Source: Bacteroidota bacterium
GTDB lineage: Bacteria > Bacteroidota > Bacteroidia > Flavobacteriales_D > Crocinitomicaceae
Direction: 5' to 3'
Assembly: GCA_024280295.1 (NCBI GenBank)
Contig: JAJRQK010000035.1
Coordinates: 1-64,000, forward strand
Length of the DNA: 64,000 bases
Made by a program: the position numbers and the translations under genes. The notes beneath the pieces are model-generated. The model was not told where the DNA came from. It made no database searches and saw nothing but the letters and a program-made list of their open reading frames with translations. This document shows, in pieces, positions 8,158 through 16,937 of this stretch (position 1 is the first letter of the stretch; each line of letters starts with the position of its first letter).

Positions 8158-9366
8158 ATGACATACGATATTGCAATCATTGGTGGAGGAATCGTTGGAG
8201 CAGCGACATTCTACAAAATACAGCGCAGAAACCCGAAGCTTAGAATAGCTTTGATCGAGAAAGAAAATATTCTTTCAGATCACCAAACAGGGCATAACTC
8301 AGGTGTTATTCACTCTGGATTGTACTATAAACCTGGATCATTAAAAGCAAAGAATTGTATCGAAGGCCGACATGAATTAGTCGCGTTTGCAAAAGAACAT
8401 GGAATTGATCACGATATTTGTGGAAAGGTTGTCGTTGCTACAAAGGAAGAGGAACTTCCTCGGATGGAGAAGATCTTTCAGATAGGATTGGAGAATAAAA
8501 TCGAAGGGATCAAAATGATCACTGCTGAGGAGGTTAAGGAAATTGAGCCGCATTGTGAAAGCATTGGTGGAATTTGGGTTCCTTGCACTGGTATCATTGA
8601 CTTTCGTGGTGCAACTGCAAAGATGGTTGAATTAGCGCTTGCCATGAATCCAGAGAGTAAGTTGTTCCTCAAACATGAGGTTACAGAAATCGAAAAGAAA
8701 GGTGATAGTTCTAGTGTGATTACTCCACAAGAAAAAATTGAAGCGAAAAATTTGGTGTTCTGTGCTGGACTTCAAGCGGATCGATTGGCAAAGAAAGATG
8801 GCGTGAAACTGAAAGAGAAGGTTGTTGGTTTTCGAGGTGATTATTATGAACTTACAGATCAAGGGAAGCATAAGATTAAAAATTTAATTTACCCTGTTCC
8901 AGATCCTGCATTTCCTTTTCTTGGAGTTCACTTTACGCGAATGACAGACGGGGAAATCGAATGCGGACCAAATGCTGTTTTTACGTTTAAGAGAGAAGGT
9001 TATGGTAAAACTGATTTCTCATGGCGAGATAGTTGGGATGCGCTGACTTATCGCGGTACTTGGAAATTATTTTTCAAAAACATGCGATTTGGAATCAACG
9101 AGTATCGAAGAGCATTCTCTAAAAAAATGTTTTTAAAAACACTCCAACGAATGATTCCAGATTTGGAAATGGATGACCTTCGTCCTGGGAGATCTGGTGT
9201 TAGAGCGTTATTACTTCGTAGAGATGGTGATACACGCGATGATTTTAGAATCGAGCATCATGATAACGCCATTCATGTATTAAATGCGCCCTCGCCTGCT
9301 GCTACTGCTTCCTTGGCTATGGGCGATTATGTGGCTGACATTGCTTTCGAAAAATTTAACTTGTGA
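8158..9366 (+). CDS. lhgO: L-2-hydroxyglutarate oxidase/dehydrogenase
   Basis: A 402-residue DAO-family flavoprotein. The N-terminal FAD-binding dinucleotide motif is DIAIIGGGIVGAATFYKI, followed by the LhgO signature GHNSGVIHSGLYYKPGSLKA (about residues 45-64). Later parts include VFCAGLQADRLA, FLGVHFTRMTDGEIECGPNA and the C-terminal FAD contact HVLNAPSPAATASLAMG. It oxidises L-2-hydroxyglutarate to 2-oxoglutarate, probably passing electrons to the quinone pool. Length matches the family (about 400). It is a single gene with its own promoter. Confidence 0.92.
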   Translation: MTYDIAIIGGGIVGAATFYKIQRRNPKLRIALIEKENILSDHQTGHNSGVIHSGLYYKPGSLKAKNCIEGRHELVAFAKEHGIDHDICGKVVVATKEEELPRMEKIFQIGLENKIEGIKMITAEEVKEIEPHCESIGGIWVPCTGIIDFRGATAKMVELALAMNPESKLFLKHEVTEIEKKGDSSSVITPQEKIEAKNLVFCAGLQADRLAKKDGVKLKEKVVGFRGDYYELTDQGKHKIKNLIYPVPDPAFPFLGVHFTRMTDGEIECGPNAVFTFKREGYGKTDFSWRDSWDALTYRGTWKLFFKNMRFGINEYRRAFSKKMFLKTLQRMIPDLEMDDLRPGRSGVRALLLRRDGDTRDDFRIEHHDNAIHVLNAPSPAATASLAMGDYVADIAFEKFNL

Positions 9367-9549
9367 TTTCGATTCTGTGAATCATATAATTCGTTGGATC
9401 TGCCCACGTGAGAGGCCAATGAGACATCATCAATATTTTGCGGTAATCCTAATTGTGAATATTTGGGCTGAGTTAGTCGAAGTTACATTTGATTAAAAGA
9501 TAGAACCGATTGCAATAACCCAATCGAATGCCATATTTACCTCAACAAC

Positions 9550-10578
9550 CTATACTTTCCCCTTTTCAGATAACAGAATGGCAACCTTTCTCGTTGATGG
9601 GAACTGAGCCATGACAATAATCAATGCTACCGTAATCGGGACACTCAAAAGCATTCCAATCACTCCCCATAAACTTCCCCAAAGTGCCAGACTAAAGATT
9701 GCAATGAGTGGACTAATATTTAGCGTATTGCCCATTAGTTTCGGTTCGAGGTAATTCCCCACAAAGACTTGAACAGAACCAATTCCAAACAGAATAATGG
9801 AAAAAGGGACAAAGTTTCCGAATTGTATAAGCGAAAATGCACTTGGAAGTAGTAGTGCCACTATTGGCCCAATGGAAGGTATAAAACTCAACAGAAATAT
9901 TAATGCCGCCCAGAAAAAAGGACTCTGAAGTCCAATTGCCCACATGACAATAAACGCTATTGAAGAGGTAGTTAAGTTGATGAGTGACTTAAGAATCAAA
10001 TAGCGTGAGAGCATTTTATCAATTTTTTTTGTTGTCAATTGAAATGCTTCGTGACGTTTGTCATCATCGAAAAATAGTTTCATTTTCCGATGAAATAACC
10101 CCTCTTCAATGAATAAGAATATGATATAAAACGCAATCATTAGCATGTTTCCAAGCATCTCTGATATTGACTGAATGAATCCTTGTAGATACGACGTTAC
10201 TTCGCCACTTTCAAGGAATTTCTGAATGTCTTCACCTCCTTCTGTGTGAACCCATTCACTTATTTTTGATGTGATCTCTTCCGAATTTGAAGCATAAGTA
10301 GAATATGATCGAACAATATTCTCAATATTATAAGTGAGTAATTCACCAGTGATAGAAAGTACTCCAAATACTACTACTGAAGCAATCAATGTCTTCATCC
10401 ATTTTGGAACATATTTCTTAGCGAAATTAAGTTTATCGATCGTATTCCGTGTCTTCTTTACAACGAACCAAATCAATAATGCGATGATAAAAGGAACTAA
10501 AATCGACTGACCATAAATTAACGCAAGGATGACTAAGGAAACAATAATCATCCAAGATGCTGCGGAGTTTATTTTCAT
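9550..10578 (-). CDS. AI-2E family transporter
   Basis: A 342-residue polytopic membrane protein of the PF01594 family. Two hydrophobic helices open the protein (SWMIIVSLVILALIYG, SILVPFIIALLIWFVV), a third follows near residue 60, then a long soluble stretch (about residues 85-130) and four or five further helices. The typical central sequence FWAALIFLLSFIPSIGPIVA and the C-terminal WGSLWGVIGMLLSVPITVALIIV are both present. Members are exporters or Na+/H+ antiporters; the AI-2 link is named from one E. coli protein and should not be assumed here. Confidence 0.85.
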   Translation of the reverse strand: MKINSAASWMIIVSLVILALIYGQSILVPFIIALLIWFVVKKTRNTIDKLNFAKKYVPKWMKTLIASVVVFGVLSITGELLTYNIENIVRSYSTYASNSEEITSKISEWVHTEGGEDIQKFLESGEVTSYLQGFIQSISEMLGNMLMIAFYIIFLFIEEGLFHRKMKLFFDDDKRHEAFQLTTKKIDKMLSRYLILKSLINLTTSSIAFIVMWAIGLQSPFFWAALIFLLSFIPSIGPIVALLLPSAFSLIQFGNFVPFSIILFGIGSVQVFVGNYLEPKLMGNTLNISPLIAIFSLALWGSLWGVIGMLLSVPITVALIIVMAQFPSTRKVAILLSEKGKV

Positions 10579-10613
10579 AGGTTTAAAAATAGAAAATGTT
10601 GGTCAACAAAACG

Positions 10614-11024
10614 TTATTTAGTGCCAATAAATCGAGATTTTATCGTTAATTGATCTTCACTATTTTGAATTGGATGTATGTCTAAAATGCAGGTGTCATC
10701 AAACCAGTCAGTAGTGTAAGTGAAGGCTACTTCACCTCCTTTAATTCGTACTGAATAAGCTGATGTTCTCGATGGATTTGATATTAGAATTTCGAGGATA
10801 TCAGCTGATTTACCCGTAATCTCAAGCTCTATGCTGAAAATATGATCTTGTGCGGGATTCTTAATTAAAACTACATGCTGATCCTCTGTTAACCGAATTT
10901 GAGTTGTTTCGCTAGTATTATTTAAATAAAACGGAGCAATATATTCTTGATAAAGGAAATACCCTAAAGCTAGTATAAGACCAGTCATAGCAAAAGTTAT
11001 CCATGTTAAATTCTTCTTGAACAT
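10614..11024 (-). CDS. membrane-anchored hypothetical protein
   Basis: A 136-residue protein with one N-terminal helix (LTWITFAMTGLILALGYFLY, residues 5-24) and a beta-rich remainder that should lie in the periplasm. I do not recognise a family. The start at 11024 is followed by Phe-Lys-Lys, normal for an uncleaved anchor. A TAnnTTTG box at 11070-11077 is a likely promoter. It reads in the same direction as the AI-2E transporter gene, 35 bases away, so both could share a transcript. Confidence 0.6.
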   Translation of the reverse strand: MFKKNLTWITFAMTGLILALGYFLYQEYIAPFYLNNTSETTQIRLTEDQHVVLIKNPAQDHIFSIELEITGKSADILEILISNPSRTSAYSVRIKGGEVAFTYTTDWFDDTCILDIHPIQNSEDQLTIKSRFIGTK

Positions 11025-11069
11025 ACTTACGAAAATTATTTTTTAGTTGAATGCTTGTTTAGTTTAAAA

Positions 11070-11077
11070 CAAAACTA
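11070..11077 (-). promoter_or_regulatory. TAGTTTTG promoter box
   Basis: TAnnTTTG match 45 bases upstream of the start at 11024. Confidence 0.35.
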
Positions 11078-11153
11078 GAATATTTGTGGCATCATTATCA
11101 CAATCGTGATATATGATTTATAAAGAAGAGGTAAGGGAAATGATTTCTTACTT

Positions 11154-11630
11154 GCCGTTGATAATTACTTTGCGACATCTTTACTTCAGCAACCAATTAA
11201 ATTTGGAGTGAATGCGGTTCTTCATTCGGCAATAAAATATTTGATTGACAATGAAGAGCGATGGGAGGAGCAACCCTAGCATCTAACGAAATCATTGCTG
11301 GAGTAAGAGTATTTGCACATCATAGTGATCCAGCAGTGAGTCCATTTAATTCGTGGATACTTTCAAAATCACTTGAAATGGTATCGATACCAATGGAGCT
11401 ATATTGTCAAAGTGTGCTGGAAATTGCGAATCATTTAAATACTCATTCGGAAGCATTAAGTCTTCGTTATCTTCACCTTGCATCGCATCTACATTATCAA
11501 TTAGCCTTAAAGCAAATGAGACTGGTAGGAGGAGGAATTGTATCTCTCAATTGGCATTGAACATGTTGATGATATTTGGCAAGATATAGAGTTGACATTC
11601 GCTCAAGTTCAAGATTCTGCCAAACCATGA
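11154..11630 (+). pseudogene. decayed Cys/Met-metabolism PLP enzyme (cystathionine gamma-synthase/lyase family)
   Basis: Three reading frames in succession give the C-terminal half of a trans-sulfuration PLP enzyme. Frame 1 (from 11154): DNYFATSLLQQPIKFGVNAV followed by LHSAIKYLIDNE, which contains the PLP-binding Lys region (family HSATKYL). Frame 2 (11261-11560): GGATLASNEIIAGVRVF, SPFNSWILSKSLEMV, HLASHLHYQLALKQM and GGGIVSL. Frame 3 (about 11537-11630): LYLSIGIEHVDDIWQDIELT and AQVQDSAKP then a stop, the normal family C-terminus. At least two frameshifts are needed and the first 180 or so residues, including the rest of the PLP site, are absent. It cannot make an active enzyme. The sequence between 11025 and 11153 holds only the promoter of the opposite gene. 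Confidence 0.85.
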
Positions 11631-11651
11631 ATTCTGTGATTGATAAAAAGC

Positions 11652-11659
11652 TATCTTTG
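11652..11659 (+). promoter_or_regulatory. TATCTTTG promoter box of the FKBP pair
   Basis: Perfect TAnnTTTG match 17 bases before the ATG at 11677. Confidence 0.5.
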
Positions 11660-11676
11660 TCAAAAAAAAGTTTAGA

Positions 11677-12276
11677 ATGACAGAAGAATTAGAAGCAGTA
11701 AGTTACTGCGTTGGGATGAGTTTAGCAGGAAGTTTGCAACAGCAAAACCTTACGGATTTATCTCCAGATATTCTTGCAGGTGCAATTAAAGATGCATTTG
11801 CAGGGAAAGAATTGAAATACAATGCACAAGAAGCTGACGGAATCATCCAAAATTTCTTGAAATCAAAAATGGATTCACAATTTGTAGTGAACAAAGATGC
11901 TGGAGCAGAATTTTTAGCGGAAAATGCTAAGAAAGATGGTGTTACAACTACTAAATCTGGTTTGCAATATGAAGTGATTACTGCTGGAAAAGGTGACAAA
12001 CCATCTGCGGAAAGCAATGTTTCAGTTCATTATCATGGTACACTCATTGACGGAACTGTTTTCGATAGTTCAGTTGACCGAGGAACTCCTGCTTCATTTG
12101 GTGTAAATCAAGTGATCAAAGGATGGACCGAAGCGCTTCAATTGATGCCAACAGGATCGAAATACCGACTTTACATTCCTGAAGATCTTGCTTATGGGCA
12201 GAGTCCACATCCAGGAGGACCAATTGAGCCGTTCATGGCACTTATATTTGATGTTGAATTATTAGAAATTACATAA
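11677..12276 (+). CDS. FKBP-type peptidyl-prolyl isomerase, Mip/FklB-like
   Basis: A 199-residue protein with the two-part Mip/FklB arrangement: an N-terminal helical dimerisation region (residues 1-75, starting VSYCVGMSLAGSLQQQ) and a C-terminal FKBP domain (about residues 95-199) with VHYHGTLIDGTVFDSS, VIKGWTEALQLMPTGSKYR and YIPEDLAYGQ, which carry the active-site Tyr, Asp, Phe, Trp and Tyr. No signal peptide is present, so it is probably cytoplasmic, unlike the gene that follows. It catalyses cis-trans isomerisation of X-Pro bonds. It is followed after one base by a lipoprotein FKBP. Confidence 0.9.
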   Translation: MTEELEAVSYCVGMSLAGSLQQQNLTDLSPDILAGAIKDAFAGKELKYNAQEADGIIQNFLKSKMDSQFVVNKDAGAEFLAENAKKDGVTTTKSGLQYEVITAGKGDKPSAESNVSVHYHGTLIDGTVFDSSVDRGTPASFGVNQVIKGWTEALQLMPTGSKYRLYIPEDLAYGQSPHPGGPIEPFMALIFDVELLEIT

Positions 12277-12277
12277 T

Positions 12278-13249
12278 ATGAAAAAGAACCTATTATTCCT
12301 TTTTCTTCCTGCAATCATTCTCTTCACAGTAGTAAGCTGTGGAGACGGAGAGGAAGAAGATACTATAGAAGTTGTTGAATTTGAAACAAGTAAGGATAAA
12401 TTATCTTACGCACTTGGAGTTGATAACGCGAAAAGAGTATTTAGCGGAGATCCCAAATTTGAAGCTCTTGACCGTGAGATGCTGAAAAAAGGGTTCGATG
12501 CAAGTTTATCTTTAGATGTGAGCAACGAGTGTCAATTAACATTACAACAGTTTCTTGGACCTCAAGGATATGACTTTGACACAACTTATTTGGAAAGTGG
12601 ATCCGAATGTATCGGGAAGATCATTGCTGGAACATTTTACGCACAAATTTCAGATGCAGAAGCATTGGGAGATATTAACTTAGATATGGTTCGTAAAGGA
12701 TTTGAGCATGGGTTGAGTAACATTGATACAGCAAGTTTATCTGTGATTGACCGTACGGCTGTTTTGGATGATTTCGGGAAATCAATTCAGCAAAAAGGTC
12801 AAAACAAGCAACAAGCAATTGATAATTCAAATATCGCGGGAGCTGATGCTTTTTGGACGAGAGTAAAAGAAATTCCTGGGATTAAGCAAGTAGGAACAAC
12901 AGGTGTCTATTATGAAACAATTGAGCAAGGATCGGGTGGTAAGCCATCAGAAACAAGTGATGTTGAAGCACACTATATTCTAACTTATGGTGCAATTGGT
13001 GATACACTTGAAAGTTCGTACAATGCTCCTGGACCAATAAAAATTAACTTGGGATCTGTTATTCCAGGGTGGAGAACAGGGTTTACTGCTCTGAGAAAGG
13101 GTGGGAAGTACCGTTTATTTATTCCTCATGCACAAGCATATTTAGGGTCTGGTGGACCTCAAGGACCGCTTGTATTCTACATTGAGTTCATTAATTTTGG
13201 AGCAGCAGGAACAATAGCACCTCCTCCTCAACAACAGCAAGGATTTTAG
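12278..13249 (+). CDS. FKBP-type peptidyl-prolyl isomerase lipoprotein
   Basis: A 323-residue lipoprotein: signal peptide with lipobox TVVSC (acylated Cys21), then an acidic linker. Two helical N-terminal segments of the Mip type begin LSYALGVDNAKRVF, and the C-terminal FKBP domain (about residues 215-310) has VEAHYILTYGAIGDTLESS, VIPGWRTGFTALRKGGKYR and FIPHAQAYLG. The Asp of the usual DGxxFDSS motif is altered (DTLESS), so activity may be reduced. The tail is Pro/Gln-rich. It is likely a periplasmic or outer-membrane folding factor, co-transcribed with the cytoplasmic paralogue and ending in a terminator. Confidence 0.85.
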   Translation: MKKNLLFLFLPAIILFTVVSCGDGEEEDTIEVVEFETSKDKLSYALGVDNAKRVFSGDPKFEALDREMLKKGFDASLSLDVSNECQLTLQQFLGPQGYDFDTTYLESGSECIGKIIAGTFYAQISDAEALGDINLDMVRKGFEHGLSNIDTASLSVIDRTAVLDDFGKSIQQKGQNKQQAIDNSNIAGADAFWTRVKEIPGIKQVGTTGVYYETIEQGSGGKPSETSDVEAHYILTYGAIGDTLESSYNAPGPIKINLGSVIPGWRTGFTALRKGGKYRLFIPHAQAYLGSGGPQGPLVFYIEFINFGAAGTIAPPPQQQQGF

Positions 13250-13271
13250 ATTAAAACAATATTATTTTCTT

Positions 13272-13305
13272 ATGCCCTTTATCTAAGATGAAGGGCATTT
13301 TTTTT
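13272..13305 (+). terminator. rho-independent terminator after the FKBP pair
   Basis: Eight-pair stem ATGCCCTT / AAGGGCAT with an 11-base loop and eight T (13298-13305). The opposing gene ends inside the T tract, but on that strand no T run follows the hairpin. Confidence 0.85.
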
Positions 13306-13873
13306 AAGATAGTGGAAAGAAAAATGCGATCCGATAAATCACTGGGAGTAATACATTCTGAGAGTTCCTTAAGAAATAACCTTGTCTGAACGGGCTGCTA
13401 AGATTGTTAATAATGTCATACATTATTCCAGCGTTAATCCTAAATTTACCATTAAACTCTTGAGAATATCCGCCACCAATAAATAAAGTTGGAATCCAAT
13501 TCTTAGTCTGCCCTGCAGTTGTTTGTATAATAAAAGGAGTTCGCATCATTTCAAACTCTGCACCAACAAATAGTGCATTAAAAAATCTCGCATGACCGAA
13601 AACACCTCCTCCAAAAACATTATATCCTCCTTGTGCTCCTGTTGTAACATTTTTTGTCCAAGATCGTTGGTAGCGAAGAGAAGGCCCTGCAATAAGGTAT
13701 TCACCAAATTTAAACCCGTATTTAGCTCCCAATGTAAAGCTCCCACCATTGGTTGACGCTCCGAAATATCCATCAACCCCAAATTCGGTTCCATCAATTT
13801 CTTGAGCATTTGTTGATGTGCTAAATATCATTCCACTTAGCATAAGTGTAAAAAGTAAATTTATTGTCTTCAT
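13304..13873 (-). CDS. small outer-membrane beta-barrel-like protein
   Basis: A 189-residue protein with a clear signal peptide (MKTINLLFTLMLSGMIFSTSTNAQ, residues 1-24). The rest consists of alternating amphipathic strands rich in Gly, Phe and Tyr (for example SFTLGAKYGFKFGEYLIAG, FVGAEFEMMRTPF) and ends in aromatic residues, as in 8-strand outer-membrane barrels of Bacteroidota. The start was set at 13873; the in-frame extension to 13915 has no signal-peptide character. Function unknown. A TACCTTTG box lies four bases upstream of the ATG. Confidence 0.65.
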   Translation of the reverse strand: MKTINLLFTLMLSGMIFSTSTNAQEIDGTEFGVDGYFGASTNGGSFTLGAKYGFKFGEYLIAGPSLRYQRSWTKNVTTGAQGGYNVFGGGVFGHARFFNALFVGAEFEMMRTPFIIQTTAGQTKNWIPTLFIGGGYSQEFNGKFRINAGIMYDIINNLSSPFRQGYFLRNSQNVLLPVIYRIAFFFPLS

Positions 13874-13877
13874 AAAG

Positions 13878-13885
13878 CAAAGGTA
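13878..13885 (-). promoter_or_regulatory. TACCTTTG promoter box
   Basis: Perfect TAnnTTTG match four bases before the ATG at 13873, predicting a leaderless transcript. Confidence 0.45.
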
Positions 13886-13945
13886 GGAAATCATAAGCCG
13901 AGAACAATAATCCATTACAATTCTTCTTCCTTAGCATTCAGAAGT

Positions 13946-13953
13946 TATATTTG
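13946..13953 (+). promoter_or_regulatory. TATATTTG promoter box of folD
   Basis: TAnnTTTG match 15 bases before the folD ATG at 13969. It overlaps the in-frame TTG at 13951, which argues against that TTG being the start. Confidence 0.5.
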
Positions 13954-13968
13954 TATAAAACTATTTGC

Positions 13969-14847
13969 ATGCAATTACTCGACGGAAGGGCTACATCAGC
14001 AGAGATCAAAGAGGAACTTCGACTTGCGGTTCTGAAGCGGAAAGAAGAAGGAAAGAAAATACCTCATTTAGCAGCAATTCTTGTTGGTAATGATGGCGGA
14101 TCGATGACGTATGTTAATGCGAAAGTGAAAGCATGTGATGCTATCGGCTTTGAAAGTTCACTCATTCGCTACGATGATTCTGTTACGGAAGAGGCCTTGA
14201 TGGAGAAAATAGCCTCTCTGAATGAAGATGACCAAATTGACGGATTTATCGTTCAGTTGCCACTACCAAAGCATATTGACGAATTAAAAGTAACTGAAGC
14301 AATCGATCCAAAGAAAGATGTAGATGGCTTCCATCCAGTAAATCTTGGGAATATGATACTTAACTTACCTGGGTTTTTACCTGCCACTCCCGCTGGAATT
14401 CTTGAGTTGATTAAGCGAAATGGTGTCGAAACAGAGGGGAAATCTTGTGTTGTTATCGGTCGGTCAAATATTGTTGGAATGCCCTTATCCATTATGCTGT
14501 CTCGAAATACAAATCCAGGAAATTGTACTGTGACTTTGACGCATAGTCGCACCAAGAACCTAAAAGAAGTAGTTTCTAAGGCTGACATTATTATTGCTGC
14601 GATCGGTCGACCGGAGTTTGTTACTGCGGATATGGTGAAAAGTGGAGCTGTTGTTATTGATGTTGGAACTACACGTGTTGAAGATGCATCGAAAAAGAAT
14701 GGTTGGGCACTAAAAGGAGATGTTAAATTTGATGAGGTTTCTCAAAAGTGTTCATTTATTACTCCTGTACCAGGGGGAGTTGGACCAATGACAATTGCCT
14801 CACTTATGATTAATACATTAAGAGCTCTTAAACTTCAAGGGAAATAA
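13969..14847 (+). CDS. folD: methylenetetrahydrofolate dehydrogenase/cyclohydrolase
   Basis: A 292-residue bifunctional enzyme of one-carbon metabolism interconverting 5,10-methylene-, methenyl- and 10-formyl-tetrahydrofolate with NADP(H). Signature sequences appear in order: [11 protein letters not shown] (with the catalytic Lys), [23 protein letters not shown], the NADP site [15 protein letters not shown], and the C-terminal [16 protein letters not shown]. Start placed at the ATG at 13969 because family members begin MQLLDG or similar. Length is normal. It is followed after 12 bases by a lipoprotein gene. Confidence 0.95.
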   Translation: MQLLDGRATSAEIKEELRLAVLKRKEEGKKIPHLAAILVGNDGGSMTYVNAKVKACDAIGFESSLIRYDDSVTEEALMEKIASLNEDDQIDGFIVQLPLPKHIDELKVTEAIDPKKDVDGFHPVNLGNMILNLPGFLPATPAGILELIKRNGVETEGKSCVVIGRSNIVGMPLSIMLSRNTNPGNCTVTLTHSRTKNLKEVVSKADIIIAAIGRPEFVTADMVKSGAVVIDVGTTRVEDASKKNGWALKGDVKFDEVSQKCSFITPVPGGVGPMTIASLMINTLRALKLQGK

Positions 14848-14859
14848 TTTAAAATCAAT

Positions 14860-15576
14860 ATGATGAAAAAGATGAAATCAATTAGCATGATAGCATTAAT
14901 TGCTATTCTTGTTGCCTCTTGTGGAACCTCGAATAACGTTGTGAATAAGCATTCGGTTTCCAAGCGTAAATACACGAAAGGACTCTTTCTTAAGAAGAAA
15001 TCAAACTTAAAATCAACTACTGGTGATGTAAATGAAAATATAGCATCTAGTGAAGTTAAAAATAAGAAGTTGAAATCAAGTGAATTAAACTTGAGTGTCA
15101 ATGAATTGATGCTAACTGAACTTGCAGTAGCATCTAATCAATATGAGATCGCAAACACCCAGACATCCTCTGATTTATTGATAGTTTCTATGCAAGATGA
15201 TTTTCAAAACAGATCATCAGACATTATGCAAAATGATGATGAGTTGATTTATTTAGAGAATCATTCTAAACTATCAGAACAAGGGTTTTCACAAATGTCG
15301 GAAGCTGAAATGAATCGAAGTATCCTCCAAAAATCGGATGAAAGTGGAGAAATTGGAAATAGTGATTTAGAGTTGATTCTATTAGTTATCTTGGCTATTA
15401 TCATTCCGCCTTTGGCTGTTTTCCTTTTCGAAGGTGTCACTACTCGATTTTGGATCGACCTAATTTTAGCAATACTTGGTTATGGTATCGGATTCGGTGT
15501 TCTTGGTTTTGGCTGGTGGCTTCTAGGGTTAATTGCCGTGATTTATGCACTGTTAATTGTACTGGAAGCAATTTGA
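14860..15576 (+). CDS. lipoprotein with C-terminal YqaE/Pmp3 membrane domain
   Basis: A 238-residue protein. It starts with a lipoprotein signal (lipobox LVASC, Cys21), continues with about 150 polar, Ser/Lys/Asn-rich residues with no recognised domain, and ends in a two-helix Pmp3/YqaE-type module (about residues 173-236): ILAIIIPPLAVFLFEG then a polar turn and GYGIGFGVLGFGWWLLGLIAVIYALLIV. Pmp3/YqaE proteins are small stress-induced membrane proteins. The combination of an N-terminal lipid anchor with C-terminal transmembrane helices occurs in Bacteroidota and leaves the topology open. Lies 12 bases after folD. Confidence 0.75.
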   Translation: MMKKMKSISMIALIAILVASCGTSNNVVNKHSVSKRKYTKGLFLKKKSNLKSTTGDVNENIASSEVKNKKLKSSELNLSVNELMLTELAVASNQYEIANTQTSSDLLIVSMQDDFQNRSSDIMQNDDELIYLENHSKLSEQGFSQMSEAEMNRSILQKSDESGEIGNSDLELILLVILAIIIPPLAVFLFEGVTTRFWIDLILAILGYGIGFGVLGFGWWLLGLIAVIYALLIVLEAI

Positions 15577-15702
15577 TTGGGATGACTGAGGGATGACCAC
15601 ATGATTCTTGAAGTTGTCTTTATACATGAAATAATTTGTTTGTACTAATTGAAGAGCAGAACTACATTAACTCGCAATAGTTCCTTTACAGAGAAATAAA
15701 TT

Positions 15703-15862
15703 ACACCAAAACCATACATTGATGTAAGTGTGGGTATCGAGACATATTTTCAATGTCCTTCGAATTGATGCAATTTGGAGACTTTCTTATCTGAACCAAG
15801 TATCTGTGGTAATTCCAGTGCCAGAGTTTGGTGTTCGCCTTTTCTTCGCAACAGAAGTGTAA
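15703..15862 (+). pseudogene. C-terminal remnant of a DUF5686-like outer-membrane protein
   Basis: Within the 304-base gap between 15577 and 15880, two frames give KPYIDVSVGIE and then, after a +1 shift near 15742, IFNVLRIDAIWRLSYLNQ, VPEFGVRLFFATEV and a stop at 15860. This resembles the conserved end of the large Bacteroidota DUF5686/carboxypeptidase-regulatory barrel proteins (GxENIFxxxRVDxVWRLTYL...GxRxxFxF). No other part of the gene is recognisable before 15700. The rest of the gap shows nothing. Family call rests on memory of the consensus, so it is moderately certain. Confidence 0.55.
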
Positions 15863-15880
15863 ATTATTGGTAACTCAGAT

Positions 15881-16937
15881 CTATCTTTTCCTTGGATAAG
15901 GAATTAGTTTTTTTGAGCGTTTTCTTATAGGAGTTTCAATAAATTGATGAAGTAAATAGGAAATTGTAATTGTAACTATCAAGTAGATTAAAAATTCTAA
16001 GAGGAAATGTAATTCTAATTGTTTAATTGGCATTAGAAGTCCAGGGACAAAGTTATGAATGAGATAAATAGCATACGACATTTGTCCGCCGCGAATTAGC
16101 CAACGGTGCGATAGTATTCTACCGAATATTCCATCTATACCAATTACTGAACTTGCTATGATCGCAGCAAAAAATATTCCAATAATACTTCGTTGGACAA
16201 CCCATTCGAACCAATCATTTTGCCATCCTTGGCACAGGACAATAAATAGAATCAAAAGAATGACTAGCACCTCAAAGCGAAAAATAATAGACGAAAACAC
16301 GTGTTGGAATGAGTCTTTAAAGTAGTGATAGGAATAGGCTAGCAACCCACCGTACATAAACAAATCCATGCAGGAAATAGTATGGATGTATGCTGACATA
16401 GTATCTTGGTATTCAATTATTTCATTGCTTCGAAACATAATTGAGATTGCTGCTATTAGTAGCATTGATATAAACGCTGTTTTCCGTTTTACTAAGAGAA
16501 TGACGAGGGGATAGAGTAGGTAGAAATGTTCTTCCACGGAGAGTGACCAAAAGTGCGTGATTCCAATCCATTCTTGTAAATCAAGTTGATGAAAATTAGT
16601 TATATAAGTTAAGTTCCAAAAAAATGAACCTCGAATTTCTCCAGGGTTAAAGGCAGTAGCAAAAAATAAGACAAAGTAATAGAGTGGGAAAATTCGAAAT
16701 GCACGCTTGGTGAAGAAGTGTAAGAATGCCTTTCTTACACTCAAAGTTCGCTGATTGATGTCGTCTTTTAGTTGAAATAATTTCAAGGAAATTAAAAACC
16801 CACTAATAACAAAAAAGAAGTCTACTCCATATCTCCCTAAAGGCAAAAATCTATCGCAGGTATAAAATGTAGCCAGTGATATACAATGACTAAAAAGGCA
16901 GCGATAAATCTGAAGGAATCTAATTGTGTTAAAATAA
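15881..16937 (-). pseudogene. acyltransferase-3 (OafA/YrhL) gene, frameshifted near its start
   Basis: From 16845 down to 15881 one frame encodes a normal membrane acyltransferase: LGRYGVDFFFVISGFLISL, RAFRIFPLYYFVLFF, WSLSVEEHFYLLYPLVIL and a C-terminal ISYLLHQFIETPIRKR, with about ten helices. The first conserved block lies in a different frame: LDSFRFIAAFLVIVYHWLH (about 16917-16860), carrying the family Arg and catalytic His. The two frames would join if the run of five A at 16845-16849 (five T on the gene strand) had one more base. No ATG, GTG or TTG precedes LDSFRF in its frame before a stop. A 353-residue product from a TTG at 16942 would have a scrambled N-terminus lacking this block. 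Confidence 0.8.

Noticed and set aside
9284-9496. 70-codon plus-strand frame overlapping the end of lhgO
   Set aside because: Mostly inside lhgO in another frame; the non-overlapping part (to 9496) shows no family or signal.
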